Made by a program: the position numbers and the translations under genes
Part shown: positions 26,872 to 34,808 of the stretch, in pieces
Numbering within the stretch: the stretch's first letter is position 1
Layout of the letters: each line of letters opens with the position of its first letter
The notes under the pieces: generated by a model
Databases searched by the model: none
What the model was told of the DNA's origin: nothing
The model's input: the letters and a program-made list of their open reading frames with translations, nothing else
Origin: Mucilaginibacter endophyticus
GTDB taxonomy: Bacteria; Bacteroidota; Bacteroidia; Sphingobacteriales; Sphingobacteriaceae
Assembly (NCBI RefSeq): GCF_003351025.1
Contig: NZ_QPCG01000002.1
Coordinates: 1,195,288 to 1,259,287 of the forward strand
Length of the DNA: 64,000 nucleotides
Reading direction: 5' to 3'

Positions 26872-27789
26872 CTATTTACCCAAAGCCTCCTTTTTTAATT
26901 TAGCCTTCAGTGTATCAAATCTTACCCAATAAAGGTGACAATCCTTTTCGCTGGTTCCCTTGGTATAAATAAGGTATTTACCGTCGGGAGTAACGTATTC
27001 GCCCCAGCGGTGCGCATCGCCATCGTTAATCAGCCGACCAAGGTTTAGCGGCGGCGTCCAGCTATGATCAGGTTTACGAAAAGTGATCCCGAGCTCACAC
27101 TCATAATCGGGTTTCTCCTTATAACTGATGATCATGTATGACTCATCAGGTGCCACATAAAAATCGCCATCAAAAGCAGGTGTATTAACAACCGGGCCCA
27201 GGCTTTTAATAACTGTATCGGTTTTGGAGATGGTAAGCGTGCAAAAATCGTAAGTACCATAATCTCTTACACTGCCGGCGTTAGCATTGCTGCCAACATA
27301 AAAAGTACCGCTATTGGTTGGCATAAAATTATATAAACCGTAATCTTTTTTCAGAAACACTACAGGGCTTGTCCAATTGTTTTTGTCGCGATGTGATACC
27401 CAGACAAAGGAGTGTTTGCCATCGCCTTTTCCAGCAAAGTAGATGCTTTTGCCATCAACAGAAAAAGTTGGCGTACTGTAGTCATAATTAAGCACAAGTG
27501 GGCCTTGCCATTTTTTCCCGTCGTACTTAAAATAACGGATCTTGTTACCTTTTGAGTTAAACCAGTGCATGGAGTTTCCATAATAAAACTCTTTGCCATC
27601 GGCCGAGAAAGCCGATCTACCCATAGCTATACCGCTATCGGGCACCAACATCTGCTGCGCAAAAATCCGCGGCGTATCATTAGGTCGCTGTTGGCCCAGG
27701 TAAGCATTCTTGCTATTGAAAAAGTTGCTTTGAGCAGTTACACTACTATAAAAGCAGCACGATACAAGCAGGAAAATTAAAATTCTCAT
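26872..27789 (-). CDS. Secreted PD40/WD40-like beta-propeller protein
   Basis: 305 residues from the ATG at 27789, where a signal peptide begins (MRILIFLLVSCCFYSSVTAQ). An upstream TTG extension adds 37 residues without purpose. The body repeats 'FSxDGKxxYF' strands (SAFSADGKEFYYG, TFSVDGKSIYFAG, YVAPDESYMII, YVTPDGKYLIY), the blades of a TolB/PD40-type propeller. No catalytic residues are evident. Similar secreted propellers are common in Bacteroidota and may bind partner proteins or sugars. It is divergent from the PepSY-like gene. Confidence 0.72.
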   Translation of the reverse strand: MRILIFLLVSCCFYSSVTAQSNFFNSKNAYLGQQRPNDTPRIFAQQMLVPDSGIAMGRSAFSADGKEFYYGNSMHWFNSKGNKIRYFKYDGKKWQGPLVLNYDYSTPTFSVDGKSIYFAGKGDGKHSFVWVSHRDKNNWTSPVVFLKKDYGLYNFMPTNSGTFYVGSNANAGSVRDYGTYDFCTLTISKTDTVIKSLGPVVNTPAFDGDFYVAPDESYMIISYKEKPDYECELGITFRKPDHSWTPPLNLGRLINDGDAHRWGEYVTPDGKYLIYTKGTSEKDCHLYWVRFDTLKAKLKKEALGK

Positions 27790-27969
27790 GGTGAAATGGG
27801 TAAGTTTATTTATTGGATTTATTATCTGTAAAACAAAATTAGCGACGGCAGTTATAAACACTGGTTCAAACCCGTTCAAGTTTATTTCAATTAAAATCAA
27901 ACCGGTTTACACGTACCATATTCCTCCAGATTGCACCTGTACATTAGTATAAATCAAATAAAAGCACTT

Positions 27970-28398
27970 ATGAAAAAGACCATTTTATTAACCATTACCG
28001 CTGCCCTGCTTGGTACCGGTACCATGGTAAAAGCAGCCGGCAGTTTAGACGTTCCATCTGCCGTAAAGCAAAGCCTTGCCAAAAAATATCCAAGTGCAAC
28101 AAAAGTTACCTGGGAAAAAGAGAATGGAAACTTTGAAGCTAATTGGGGCGGCAAATCGGGCGAGGATACTTCAGTTACCTTTAAACCATCGGGCGAGTTT
28201 GTAGAAGAGGTGGATGCCATACCGGTTAATCAACTACCAGCTACCGTTTTTGAATACGTTAAAACAAATTATAAAGGCGCAAAAATTAAGGAAGCTGGTC
28301 GCGTAACCAATGCGACTGGCAAAAAAATGTTTGAGGCAGAAATAAAAGGAAAAGACCTGTTATTTGACGAAAACGGGAAGTTTTTGAAAATAGATTGA
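27970..28398 (+). CDS. Secreted PepSY-like (beta-lactamase-inhibitor-like) protein
   Basis: 142 residues from the ATG at 27970, which starts a clean signal peptide (MKKTILLTITAALLGTGTMVKA). The mature part matches the Bacteroidota PepSY-like family: 'VPSAVKQSLAKKYPSATKVTW' followed by a beta-sheet, then a second copy around 'LPATVFEYVKTNYKGAKI'. These are small periplasmic proteins without an assigned activity. Probably monocistronic; a hairpin (28485-28519) lies before the next gene. Confidence 0.8.
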   Translation: MKKTILLTITAALLGTGTMVKAAGSLDVPSAVKQSLAKKYPSATKVTWEKENGNFEANWGGKSGEDTSVTFKPSGEFVEEVDAIPVNQLPATVFEYVKTNYKGAKIKEAGRVTNATGKKMFEAEIKGKDLLFDENGKFLKID

Positions 28399-28484
28399 AC
28401 CAGGGCGTCACAATCCTGTTAATCTTAAAATAATATCATCTTCTGCAACAATTCAAATTTAATTTGTACGTTTAGGGAAATTGA

Positions 28485-28519
28485 AAGCGTATTTCTGGCA
28501 CACAGCCTGGAATACGCTT
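28485..28519. repeat. Inverted repeat between PepSY-like and DUF5686 genes
   Basis: Perfect 9-bp arms AAGCGTATT / AATACGCTT separated by 17 bases. There is no T-run on the plus strand, so it may be a weak terminator, a processing hairpin or an operator for the gene starting near 28558. Confidence 0.35.
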
Positions 28520-28557
28520 AAAACTGAACCCTTTTAGTATTTTTAATCTACCACAAT

Positions 28558-31185
28558 TTGTTATCTTCTTTTGATATTTCTTCCCGAGTGTCAGGTTCAA
28601 CAAGATGTCTATTCCCTTATATTTCACGATTATTGCTTGTAATTGTATTCTTTCCGTTTTATGGCAGGGCTCAGCAGGCAGACAGTGTTAAGAAATCATC
28701 AGGTCAGGTAGTTACAAGTGTCAAAGGTCAGGTGGTGGACGATGCCTCCGGGCAACCGCTTCCCGGAATTAATGTTAAGCTTGTAGGCGGCAAATACGGC
28801 ACCATTGCAGACCCCGACGGAAAATTTGAGATAAATGCTCCCGGAGCTTTTACACATGTTACGTTCTCTTATATCGGTTATCAAATCATTACCAAAGTAA
28901 TTAAAGCCGGTCAGGTCAACGTTCTTCATATAAGGCTGCACGGCAGCCAAACCCAATTAAAAGAAGTAACTGTAGTTTCGGGCAAAAAACAGCGTTATCG
29001 CAACAAGGGGAACCCGGCGGTTGAACTTATCCAGCAGGTTATTGACCATAAAAAGCAAAACCGGATGGAAAGTGCCGATTATCTGCAATATGACCAGTAC
29101 GAGCGCATCAATCTGTCATTTATCGATGTTCCTTCTAAACTGATGAACAGCCGCTATTTTAAAATGTATCAGTTTATGCTTGATACGGTAAAAAATAACG
29201 GACAAACCCAGGTGCTGCTCCCCGCCTATCTCAGCGAAAAGCAATACCAAAATTACTACCGCAAAGAGCCCGCAAAATCCATCCAGGTGCTCAAAGCGCA
29301 AAAGGAAGCCAACATCCTTAAATTTATTGATACCGCTGGTTTGGATGTGTATATGAACCGTCTTTACGGTAATGTCATTGATATTTATGATAACAACGTT
29401 TTTATCATAACCAACCAGTTCCTGAGCCCCATCGCCGATCACTCGCCTAACTACTATAAGTTTTTCATTACAGATACCATACAAACGCCCAAAGAAAAAC
29501 TGATTGAGCTAAGCTTTACGCCACGTGCCAAAGGCGACTTGCTTTTTGAAGGCAAACTATTGGTAAGCATGACAGGCAATTACGCTGTACGAGGCTGCGA
29601 ACTTGATGTGAACAAGCAGATCAATATCAATTTTATGCGAAATCTCAAGATCACGCTTGATTTTGAGCAGAACCCTAATGGCCGGTATTTTTTAAGCAAA
29701 AGTGATGTTAAGGCCGATTTCGGTATCTTAAAAAACAAAGGACTGGGGCTAATGGGCGAGCGAACGGTTTTCTTCTCCAACTATGTAACAGATAAACGGC
29801 TTCCCGACTCATTTTACGAGGGTAAAGAATTACAGATAGCTCCGGACGCCAACAAGCCAGATACTACATACTGGGCGCATCAACGACCTGATACCCTGTC
29901 AGACCATCAATCCAAGATCTATCCACGCATTTCCAAATTGGAGAAAATGCCGCAGTTTAAAAGGGCCACCTGGTTTGCCGCTACGTTTACCGGTGGTTAC
30001 GCTAAGGCGGGCCCAGTGATGATTGGCCCCATTGGTACCATTTACTCACGTGACAGCCAGGAAGGCTCCCGTTTTCAGATTGGAGGACGTACCAATCCCG
30101 AGTTAAGTAAATCAATTTATTTTGAGGGTTTTGGTGCTTATGGCACGCGCGACAAGGCTTTTAAATACAATATCGCAACCTTCTACTCATTCAATAAAAC
30201 GCCTTTTTACCGCTATCCTAACGATTACCTTAAGGCAAGCTATTTAAACGACGTTGATGTACCAGGCAGGGATCTTTCAACCATCAACCAGCAAGCTGCC
30301 CTATCATCGTTTTCGACAGGAAAAACAATATACTGGCTTTATAGCAAGATTGCTAAAATTGAATATGTAAAGGATTTTGAAAACCATTTTTCGTTTGATC
30401 TCGCGTTCAGGAACTGGAACCAGCGCCCGGCTGCCTCCCTGTTATTTCAATATAACAACGATGCTAACACATTGGTTCATGACCTTACCACCAGCGAACT
30501 TAACCTGGCCTTTAGATATGCGCCGCATGAACAGATATTGCAGGGAACAGTATACCGCCGCACCATCTACAGTAAATACCCTATCCTGAATTTACAGATC
30601 AATCATGGCTTTAAAGGATTGTTCAATGGCTCTTATGATTTTACCAGTGTTAAAGCAAGCATTTTCAGACGTTTCTACCTGTCTCAGCTTGGCTACACAG
30701 ATATCACCGTGCTCGGAAATTATTTAGTAGGCAAAGTCCCCTTTCCGCTACTGAACTTAGCCCCTGCAAATCAGTCGTTAGCTTATGATGAGGACGCCTA
30801 TAATCAAATGACCTACCTGGAGTTTGTAAGTGATCATTACGCGGGTATCAACTTAACTCATAGTTTCAGCGGCTTTTTGCTGAATAAATTCCCATTGATA
30901 AAACACCTGAAATGGCGGGAGTTTCTGTCGGCCAAGGTATTGTTCGGCGGCTTGCGTAACGAAAACAACCCGCTTTATTCACCCAACTTATTCCGGTTTC
31001 CGGTGGGTGGTAACGGAGCAAATGGCACTTACGCTTTGGGTACTAAACCTTATATAGAGGCCGGAGTAGGCATAGGCAATATCTTTAAGTTTTTGCGGAT
31101 AGACGGGATCAAAAGGTTTAACTACCTTGATCATCCAGGTGCCGCGGAATATGGCGTTAAATTTAGTTTCGCCCCGGATTTTTAA
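28558..31185 (+). CDS. DUF5686 and carboxypeptidase-regulatory-like outer-membrane protein
   Basis: About 875 residues. A hydrophobic signal sequence (YISRLLLVIVFFPFYGRAQ) is followed by a carboxypeptidase-regulatory-like domain (about 52-135: VKGQVVDDASGQPLPGINVKL) and the DUF5686 region, which begins near 'NPAVELIQQVIDHK' and 'YLQYDQYERINLSF' and continues to a C-terminal barrel. No ATG is in frame between the upstream stop at 28525 and residue 160, so translation must start at a TTG (28558) or GTG (28588). The family is a Bacteroidota outer-membrane protein group of unknown function. Start uncertain, family firm. Confidence 0.85.
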   Translation: MLSSFDISSRVSGSTRCLFPYISRLLLVIVFFPFYGRAQQADSVKKSSGQVVTSVKGQVVDDASGQPLPGINVKLVGGKYGTIADPDGKFEINAPGAFTHVTFSYIGYQIITKVIKAGQVNVLHIRLHGSQTQLKEVTVVSGKKQRYRNKGNPAVELIQQVIDHKKQNRMESADYLQYDQYERINLSFIDVPSKLMNSRYFKMYQFMLDTVKNNGQTQVLLPAYLSEKQYQNYYRKEPAKSIQVLKAQKEANILKFIDTAGLDVYMNRLYGNVIDIYDNNVFIITNQFLSPIADHSPNYYKFFITDTIQTPKEKLIELSFTPRAKGDLLFEGKLLVSMTGNYAVRGCELDVNKQININFMRNLKITLDFEQNPNGRYFLSKSDVKADFGILKNKGLGLMGERTVFFSNYVTDKRLPDSFYEGKELQIAPDANKPDTTYWAHQRPDTLSDHQSKIYPRISKLEKMPQFKRATWFAATFTGGYAKAGPVMIGPIGTIYSRDSQEGSRFQIGGRTNPELSKSIYFEGFGAYGTRDKAFKYNIATFYSFNKTPFYRYPNDYLKASYLNDVDVPGRDLSTINQQAALSSFSTGKTIYWLYSKIAKIEYVKDFENHFSFDLAFRNWNQRPAASLLFQYNNDANTLVHDLTTSELNLAFRYAPHEQILQGTVYRRTIYSKYPILNLQINHGFKGLFNGSYDFTSVKASIFRRFYLSQLGYTDITVLGNYLVGKVPFPLLNLAPANQSLAYDEDAYNQMTYLEFVSDHYAGINLTHSFSGFLLNKFPLIKHLKWREFLSAKVLFGGLRNENNPLYSPNLFRFPVGGNGANGTYALGTKPYIEAGVGIGNIFKFLRIDGIKRFNYLDHPGAAEYGVKFSFAPDF

Positions 31186-31205
31186 GTAATGCCATTCATA
31201 ACCGT

Positions 31206-31823
31206 TTAAAACAACGTGGTAGTAAACCCGATACTATAACTTACATAATCCGGATTTAAAATATATTGCGATCTGGCTTTATACAAATGATAATAGGCGG
31301 GCTCCAGTACAAGAGCAAAATGTGGTACGATATAATATTCCAGTCCGGCTGCTATTTTTACCGCGGGATGTTTAGTGCTTACGCTACCTACTGTTATACC
31401 ATTTGAATTAACAGAGGTGTTATTGTACCCTGAGCTGTTATAACCTGGTTGCAAGAGTGCATATATTCCCAACCTGTTTAATTTCCGTCGGTAACCGACA
31501 CCCAGAAGTAAAAACCCGGCAGACAGTTTGCCTTCGGTTACATTGGTAGGGACTTCGCCCGCTTTGCTTTTATATTTGTTATTCAGGGCGTCGTAGTTAA
31601 ATCGAAAAAAAACAGCATTGATATAAGTAGGGCGGTATTCAACAGCGGTATTTAAAACACTTCCCCGTTTCATGCTTACCTGCTCATCTCCGGAAGGTAT
31701 ATTTACACCTACTCCCCCGGGAAAATAAAGCCTCGATGTAAATTTTTCGGTTTGGGCATTAACATGTAATGTCATCCCCAGCAGCACGGCCAATAACGAA
31801 AGGTATGTTTTACAAATACGCAT
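31206..31823 (-). CDS. Outer-membrane beta-barrel protein (OmpX/porin-family-like)
   Basis: 205 residues from the ATG at 31823 (signal peptide MRICKTYLSLLAVLLGMTLHVNAQ). Longer frames would overlap the upstream gene. The mature part is alternating beta strands (VEYRPTYINAVFFRFNY, GFLLLGVGYRRKL, IYALLQPGYN, AAGLEYYIVPHFALVLEPAYYHLY) with a terminal Phe (GFTTTLF), as in small outer-membrane barrels assembled by BamA. It starts four bases after the stop of the hydroxylase-family gene, so the two are probably co-transcribed. No ligand is suggested by the sequence. Confidence 0.75.
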   Translation of the reverse strand: MRICKTYLSLLAVLLGMTLHVNAQTEKFTSRLYFPGGVGVNIPSGDEQVSMKRGSVLNTAVEYRPTYINAVFFRFNYDALNNKYKSKAGEVPTNVTEGKLSAGFLLLGVGYRRKLNRLGIYALLQPGYNSSGYNNTSVNSNGITVGSVSTKHPAVKIAAGLEYYIVPHFALVLEPAYYHLYKARSQYILNPDYVSYSIGFTTTLF

Positions 31824-31827
31824 TCTG

Positions 31828-32640
31828 TCAGGCACGTTTTGAAACAAATGGAATTTGTAAAACCTTAATAAAACTCTTACAAACATTCGTATCGGGATGG
31901 GTATCTATCCCAAACACGGTATCATCCGGCTTTAGCTTTCCGTAGGTACCGAATATTCTGTCCCACACAGATAATACATCGCCATAATTACAATCGGTAT
32001 AAGGCAATTGATAGTGATGGTGCACATGATGTATATTAGGTGTGATAAAGATCAATCCCACCCATTTATCAACGCCATCTGATAACCGGAATTGTGTATG
32101 CGAGGTGATATTTGAAACCGTTTGAATGGTTTGTCTTAACAACAGCAATTCAAAAGATGCACCGGTTATAGCTATCCACAACATTAAAAAGCACATTCTT
32201 ACAAATGTTTCACCGGGGTGTTCCCTTACCGTTGTTGATACATCAAGTTTTTGATCGGTATGATGCACGAGATGAAATTTCCATAGCAACCCTACTTTAT
32301 GCATGATCACATGGTACAGGTATTCACAAAAATCAAGTATAATAAACCCGACTATGTATTTTACCAATATACTTTGGTGCCAGGGAAGCCTTTGCAACAA
32401 GCCTAAATGATTTTGGCTTATCCGGGCCGCTTCAAGTAATACAAACATTGTCATAAAAAGCTGAACCGGCAGTGCCGTCACAATAAACAACATATTTGTA
32501 AAAGTATGCCGCCATTTTTTGCCTACAGGTATTGCCAGTATCAAGCCTTCAGCAAGCCACAAAGAAGTTATTAACGCTCCAAAAATCAGTATCTGTACCG
32601 ATGATGGATGGGTAAGGAAAAACGACTTGTTAAACTCCAT
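31828..32640 (-). CDS. Sterol desaturase / fatty acid hydroxylase family membrane protein
   Basis: 270 residues from the ATG at 32640; the TTG at 32685 only adds a stretch without homology. Four or so membrane segments and the histidine boxes YHVIMH, HLVHHT and HHVHHHY define the di-iron family. The third box with its 'NYGDVLSVWDRIFGTYG' tail is typical of bacterial members related to sterol C5-desaturases. It differs clearly from the protein at 25497-26480, so they are not recent duplicates. Upstream lies the terminator of the histidine phosphatase gene, so transcription starts in the 67-base gap. Confidence 0.87.
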   Translation of the reverse strand: MEFNKSFFLTHPSSVQILIFGALITSLWLAEGLILAIPVGKKWRHTFTNMLFIVTALPVQLFMTMFVLLEAARISQNHLGLLQRLPWHQSILVKYIVGFIILDFCEYLYHVIMHKVGLLWKFHLVHHTDQKLDVSTTVREHPGETFVRMCFLMLWIAITGASFELLLLRQTIQTVSNITSHTQFRLSDGVDKWVGLIFITPNIHHVHHHYQLPYTDCNYGDVLSVWDRIFGTYGKLKPDDTVFGIDTHPDTNVCKSFIKVLQIPFVSKRA

Positions 32641-32712
32641 GCTAAGCCTTTGTATCTCCAATATTACACGAACATTCTGTAGCAATTATGAGCAAAGCCG
32701 CATAAACAAAAA

Positions 32713-32740
32713 TCGGCCCCGGCTTTACAGCTGGGGCCGA
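32713..32740 (-). terminator. Terminator of the histidine phosphatase gene
   Basis: Stem TCGGCCCC / GGGGCCGA with inner GC pairs, 12-nt intervening loop; on the minus strand it is followed by TTTTTG. It sits just past the stop at 32749. Confidence 0.85.
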
Positions 32741-32748
32741 CTTGCAAG

Positions 32749-33303
32749 CTAAAAATTACAGTCTTTTCCGGGATCTATGTTTTCTTTATCGCGTGCAAGT
32801 GTCGCCACCCCATTTTTAAAGGTCACCATCCAAATACTGTCATAATCATCGTCCGACCATTTTAAGTTGTCTTGTTTTATGCCCAGTGAACGTACAATTG
32901 GCGCTATACCGCCATGTTCCCATACCACCAATATTACACCTGTACGGCTTTTTAAATCGGCAGCCAAGCCTAAAGAGTCCTTCTCGGTGCGTGAACTGTT
33001 TACCGTTAAATTATATTTAGCGGCAAGCGGCACAATAGTTTGAAACATTCTTGAATGCTTGGTAGCCTCCCCCAGTCCTAAACCAGGTACAAATATTTTA
33101 TCAGGCACACCAAATTTAGATGTTATTACGGCAGGCAGTTTTAACGACCTGTTTATGCCCTGACAATTCAGGTTATCCCCTTTAACAGGCTTTTCGGCGT
33201 GGCGGATAAATACTATTTTCAAATCAGCAGACTGAGCTTTAACCGACAATATGGTTAAGGGCGATATAATAGATAAACAAAGTACACAAATAAGTTTTTT
33301 CAT
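32749..33303 (-). CDS. Periplasmic histidine phosphatase (SixA/phosphoglycerate-mutase-like)
   Basis: 184 residues with a signal peptide (...ILSVKAQ). The phosphohistidine loop RHAEKP is at 34-39 (His35), a second conserved Arg is in HSRMFQT (Arg85), and the second catalytic His is His130 in WEHGGI. This is the compact branch-1 histidine phosphatase fold in an exported form. Its substrate could be a phosphorylated sugar or other phosphomonoester. It is separated from its neighbours by terminators on both sides (32713 and 33324), so it has its own promoter in the short 33304-33323 region or reads through from upstream. Confidence 0.85.
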   Translation of the reverse strand: MKKLICVLCLSIISPLTILSVKAQSADLKIVFIRHAEKPVKGDNLNCQGINRSLKLPAVITSKFGVPDKIFVPGLGLGEATKHSRMFQTIVPLAAKYNLTVNSSRTEKDSLGLAADLKSRTGVILVVWEHGGIAPIVRSLGIKQDNLKWSDDDYDSIWMVTFKNGVATLARDKENIDPGKDCNF

Positions 33304-33323
33304 TTTTTAAGCGTATAAAAAAA

Positions 33324-33349
33324 GAATAGCCGGATCCCCCCGGCTATTC
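33324..33349 (-). terminator. Terminator of the first TBDR/beta-helix operon
   Basis: A 10-bp stem GAATAGCCGG / CCGGCTATTC with a 6-nt loop; on the minus strand it runs into TTTTTTTAT. It lies 20 bases past the stop at 33370. Confidence 0.85.
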
Positions 33350-33369
33350 CAAAAGAATAAATATTGTTA

Positions 33370-34797
33370 TTAGTGTTGATTTCCTGAGCCATTTAGCTGA
33401 TATGCACCAAGATCGGTACCAGGTAAAGTTGCGTCTGATAAGCCATAGATTTTATCAAGCGGAACTGTAATCAACGGTTTAATAGTGGTATTACCTTTAC
33501 CAATAAGCGACGAGCTGGCGAGCAAATGGAAGTTAAAATTCCCGATAGCGCTGTATTGGTATAATGGGTGACCAACCGTTGGAAGCGGAAAGTTCAGGAA
33601 CATCGGATTATTTTTCTGTACTACATCGCTACCATCGTAAATAGAACCTAAAGTATAATTTGAAGGCAAGTATTTTGCTGATGTAGTAATTGACGGAATA
33701 TCCGTGCTTTGCGGTTGTGTAATATAACCTGTTGGATAAAACTGGTTTGCCACACTTAAAGAATCGGCCCACTGGTAGTTATTTCCGTATGAAAGGTGCG
33801 CAACATCAGCAACAGGGCTGCCTACTACGCGATAGCCAAACTTACAGTTAATAGCTACGTTGTTATAATACATACCCGCTGCACCTTCTTCAAAGTTGAT
33901 ACAACCACCACGACCGCTTTGTACCTGGCGATAACCACCACTAACGAATGTATTATTGTACATTACGATATTGGTTTGAGGAGCACCTGTAGCCTGACCT
34001 TTGTTTGATGCTTTTTGTCCGTTGGTAGCAGTGCCCATAAACATATTGTAAGCCATGGTGCCAACAGTACCACCTTTAGCATTTAAACAGTCGCCACCGC
34101 TAACGCCATTTTTCTCAAAGGTATTTCTGAAGATGGCTATTTTACCAGCCGAGATACGGATCGGGTCATCTACCCCACCATACAACCAAGAATCTTCCAT
34201 GATAAAGTTGCCGTTATAATTGGCAAACAAGATACTGTATTGATTGCCGGTACCTGAACCTGCAATGGTTGATGTAGCTTTTCCTTCTGTTAAACCGGCA
34301 TACTCCACATGTGTCCACCTTAATACCAATAAATTACAGGTAGGCCCGCCGATGATACCTTTCCACTTGCCAGCATATGCAGGGTCGGCAGCAGCTGTAA
34401 GGCCACCCGGTGCGTCGTTTTTTACAATACCCGGTACGGTGATCCAGTTTGGCTGATCTTTTGAACCGTTACTTACTAAAGTTCCAAGTGCTATAAGGCT
34501 GCTTCCTACACCCATGTTTAGCCTGACACCAGGCTGCATTAACAAAGTGTCAGTTGGGTTGATCACCAGATCGCAACCGTCTTCAACGGTGTAGGTTTTA
34601 CCACTAAGCATGGTACCTTTTACGGGGATTACTGTTGAACCACTTGAGCTGCATGAAAGCGGAGCCTTATCACTTACCGGGTTTGCAGCCGGCGGTGTAT
34701 AGCTATAAATGTCCATGTGCTCACCTTTCCATTTCTGGCAACCGGAAAAAGCCGCTGCCATCAGGATACAAATAACTGGGATTATATATTTTTTCAT
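33370..34797 (-). CDS. Beta-helix-type surface lipoprotein, copy A
   Basis: 475 residues with a lipoprotein signal (lipobox ...AFSGC, Cys20). After a linker of about 50 residues, the chain has parallel-beta-helix rungs (TLLMQPGVRLNMG, LIALGTLVSNGSKDQPNWITVPG, NFIMEDSWLYGGVDDPIRI, IAIFRNTFEKNGVSGGDC, MYNNTFVSGGY, MYYNNVAINC). It ends with a '...PGTDLGAYQ' motif typical of Bacteroidota right-handed beta-helix proteins. It starts 11 bases after a TonB-dependent receptor and is probably its surface-exposed partner. It is a paralogue of the lipoprotein at 39975-41183 (same architecture and 'DLGAY' end). No lyase catalytic residues are recognised. Confidence 0.78.
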   Translation of the reverse strand: MKKYIIPVICILMAAAFSGCQKWKGEHMDIYSYTPPAANPVSDKAPLSCSSSGSTVIPVKGTMLSGKTYTVEDGCDLVINPTDTLLMQPGVRLNMGVGSSLIALGTLVSNGSKDQPNWITVPGIVKNDAPGGLTAAADPAYAGKWKGIIGGPTCNLLVLRWTHVEYAGLTEGKATSTIAGSGTGNQYSILFANYNGNFIMEDSWLYGGVDDPIRISAGKIAIFRNTFEKNGVSGGDCLNAKGGTVGTMAYNMFMGTATNGQKASNKGQATGAPQTNIVMYNNTFVSGGYRQVQSGRGGCINFEEGAAGMYYNNVAINCKFGYRVVGSPVADVAHLSYGNNYQWADSLSVANQFYPTGYITQPQSTDIPSITTSAKYLPSNYTLGSIYDGSDVVQKNNPMFLNFPLPTVGHPLYQYSAIGNFNFHLLASSSLIGKGNTTIKPLITVPLDKIYGLSDATLPGTDLGAYQLNGSGNQH

Positions 34798-34808
34798 CGT
34801 TGCGTTTA

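Noticed and set aside
28485..28519. Inverted repeat considered as a terminator of the PepSY-like gene
   Set aside because: No T-run follows on the plus strand, so it is listed only as an inverted repeat.
28558..28690. Possible frameshift at the start of the DUF5686 gene (an ATG in another frame at about 28605)
   Set aside because: That frame runs into a stop shortly after and does not give a better signal peptide; a non-ATG start explains the data with fewer assumptions.
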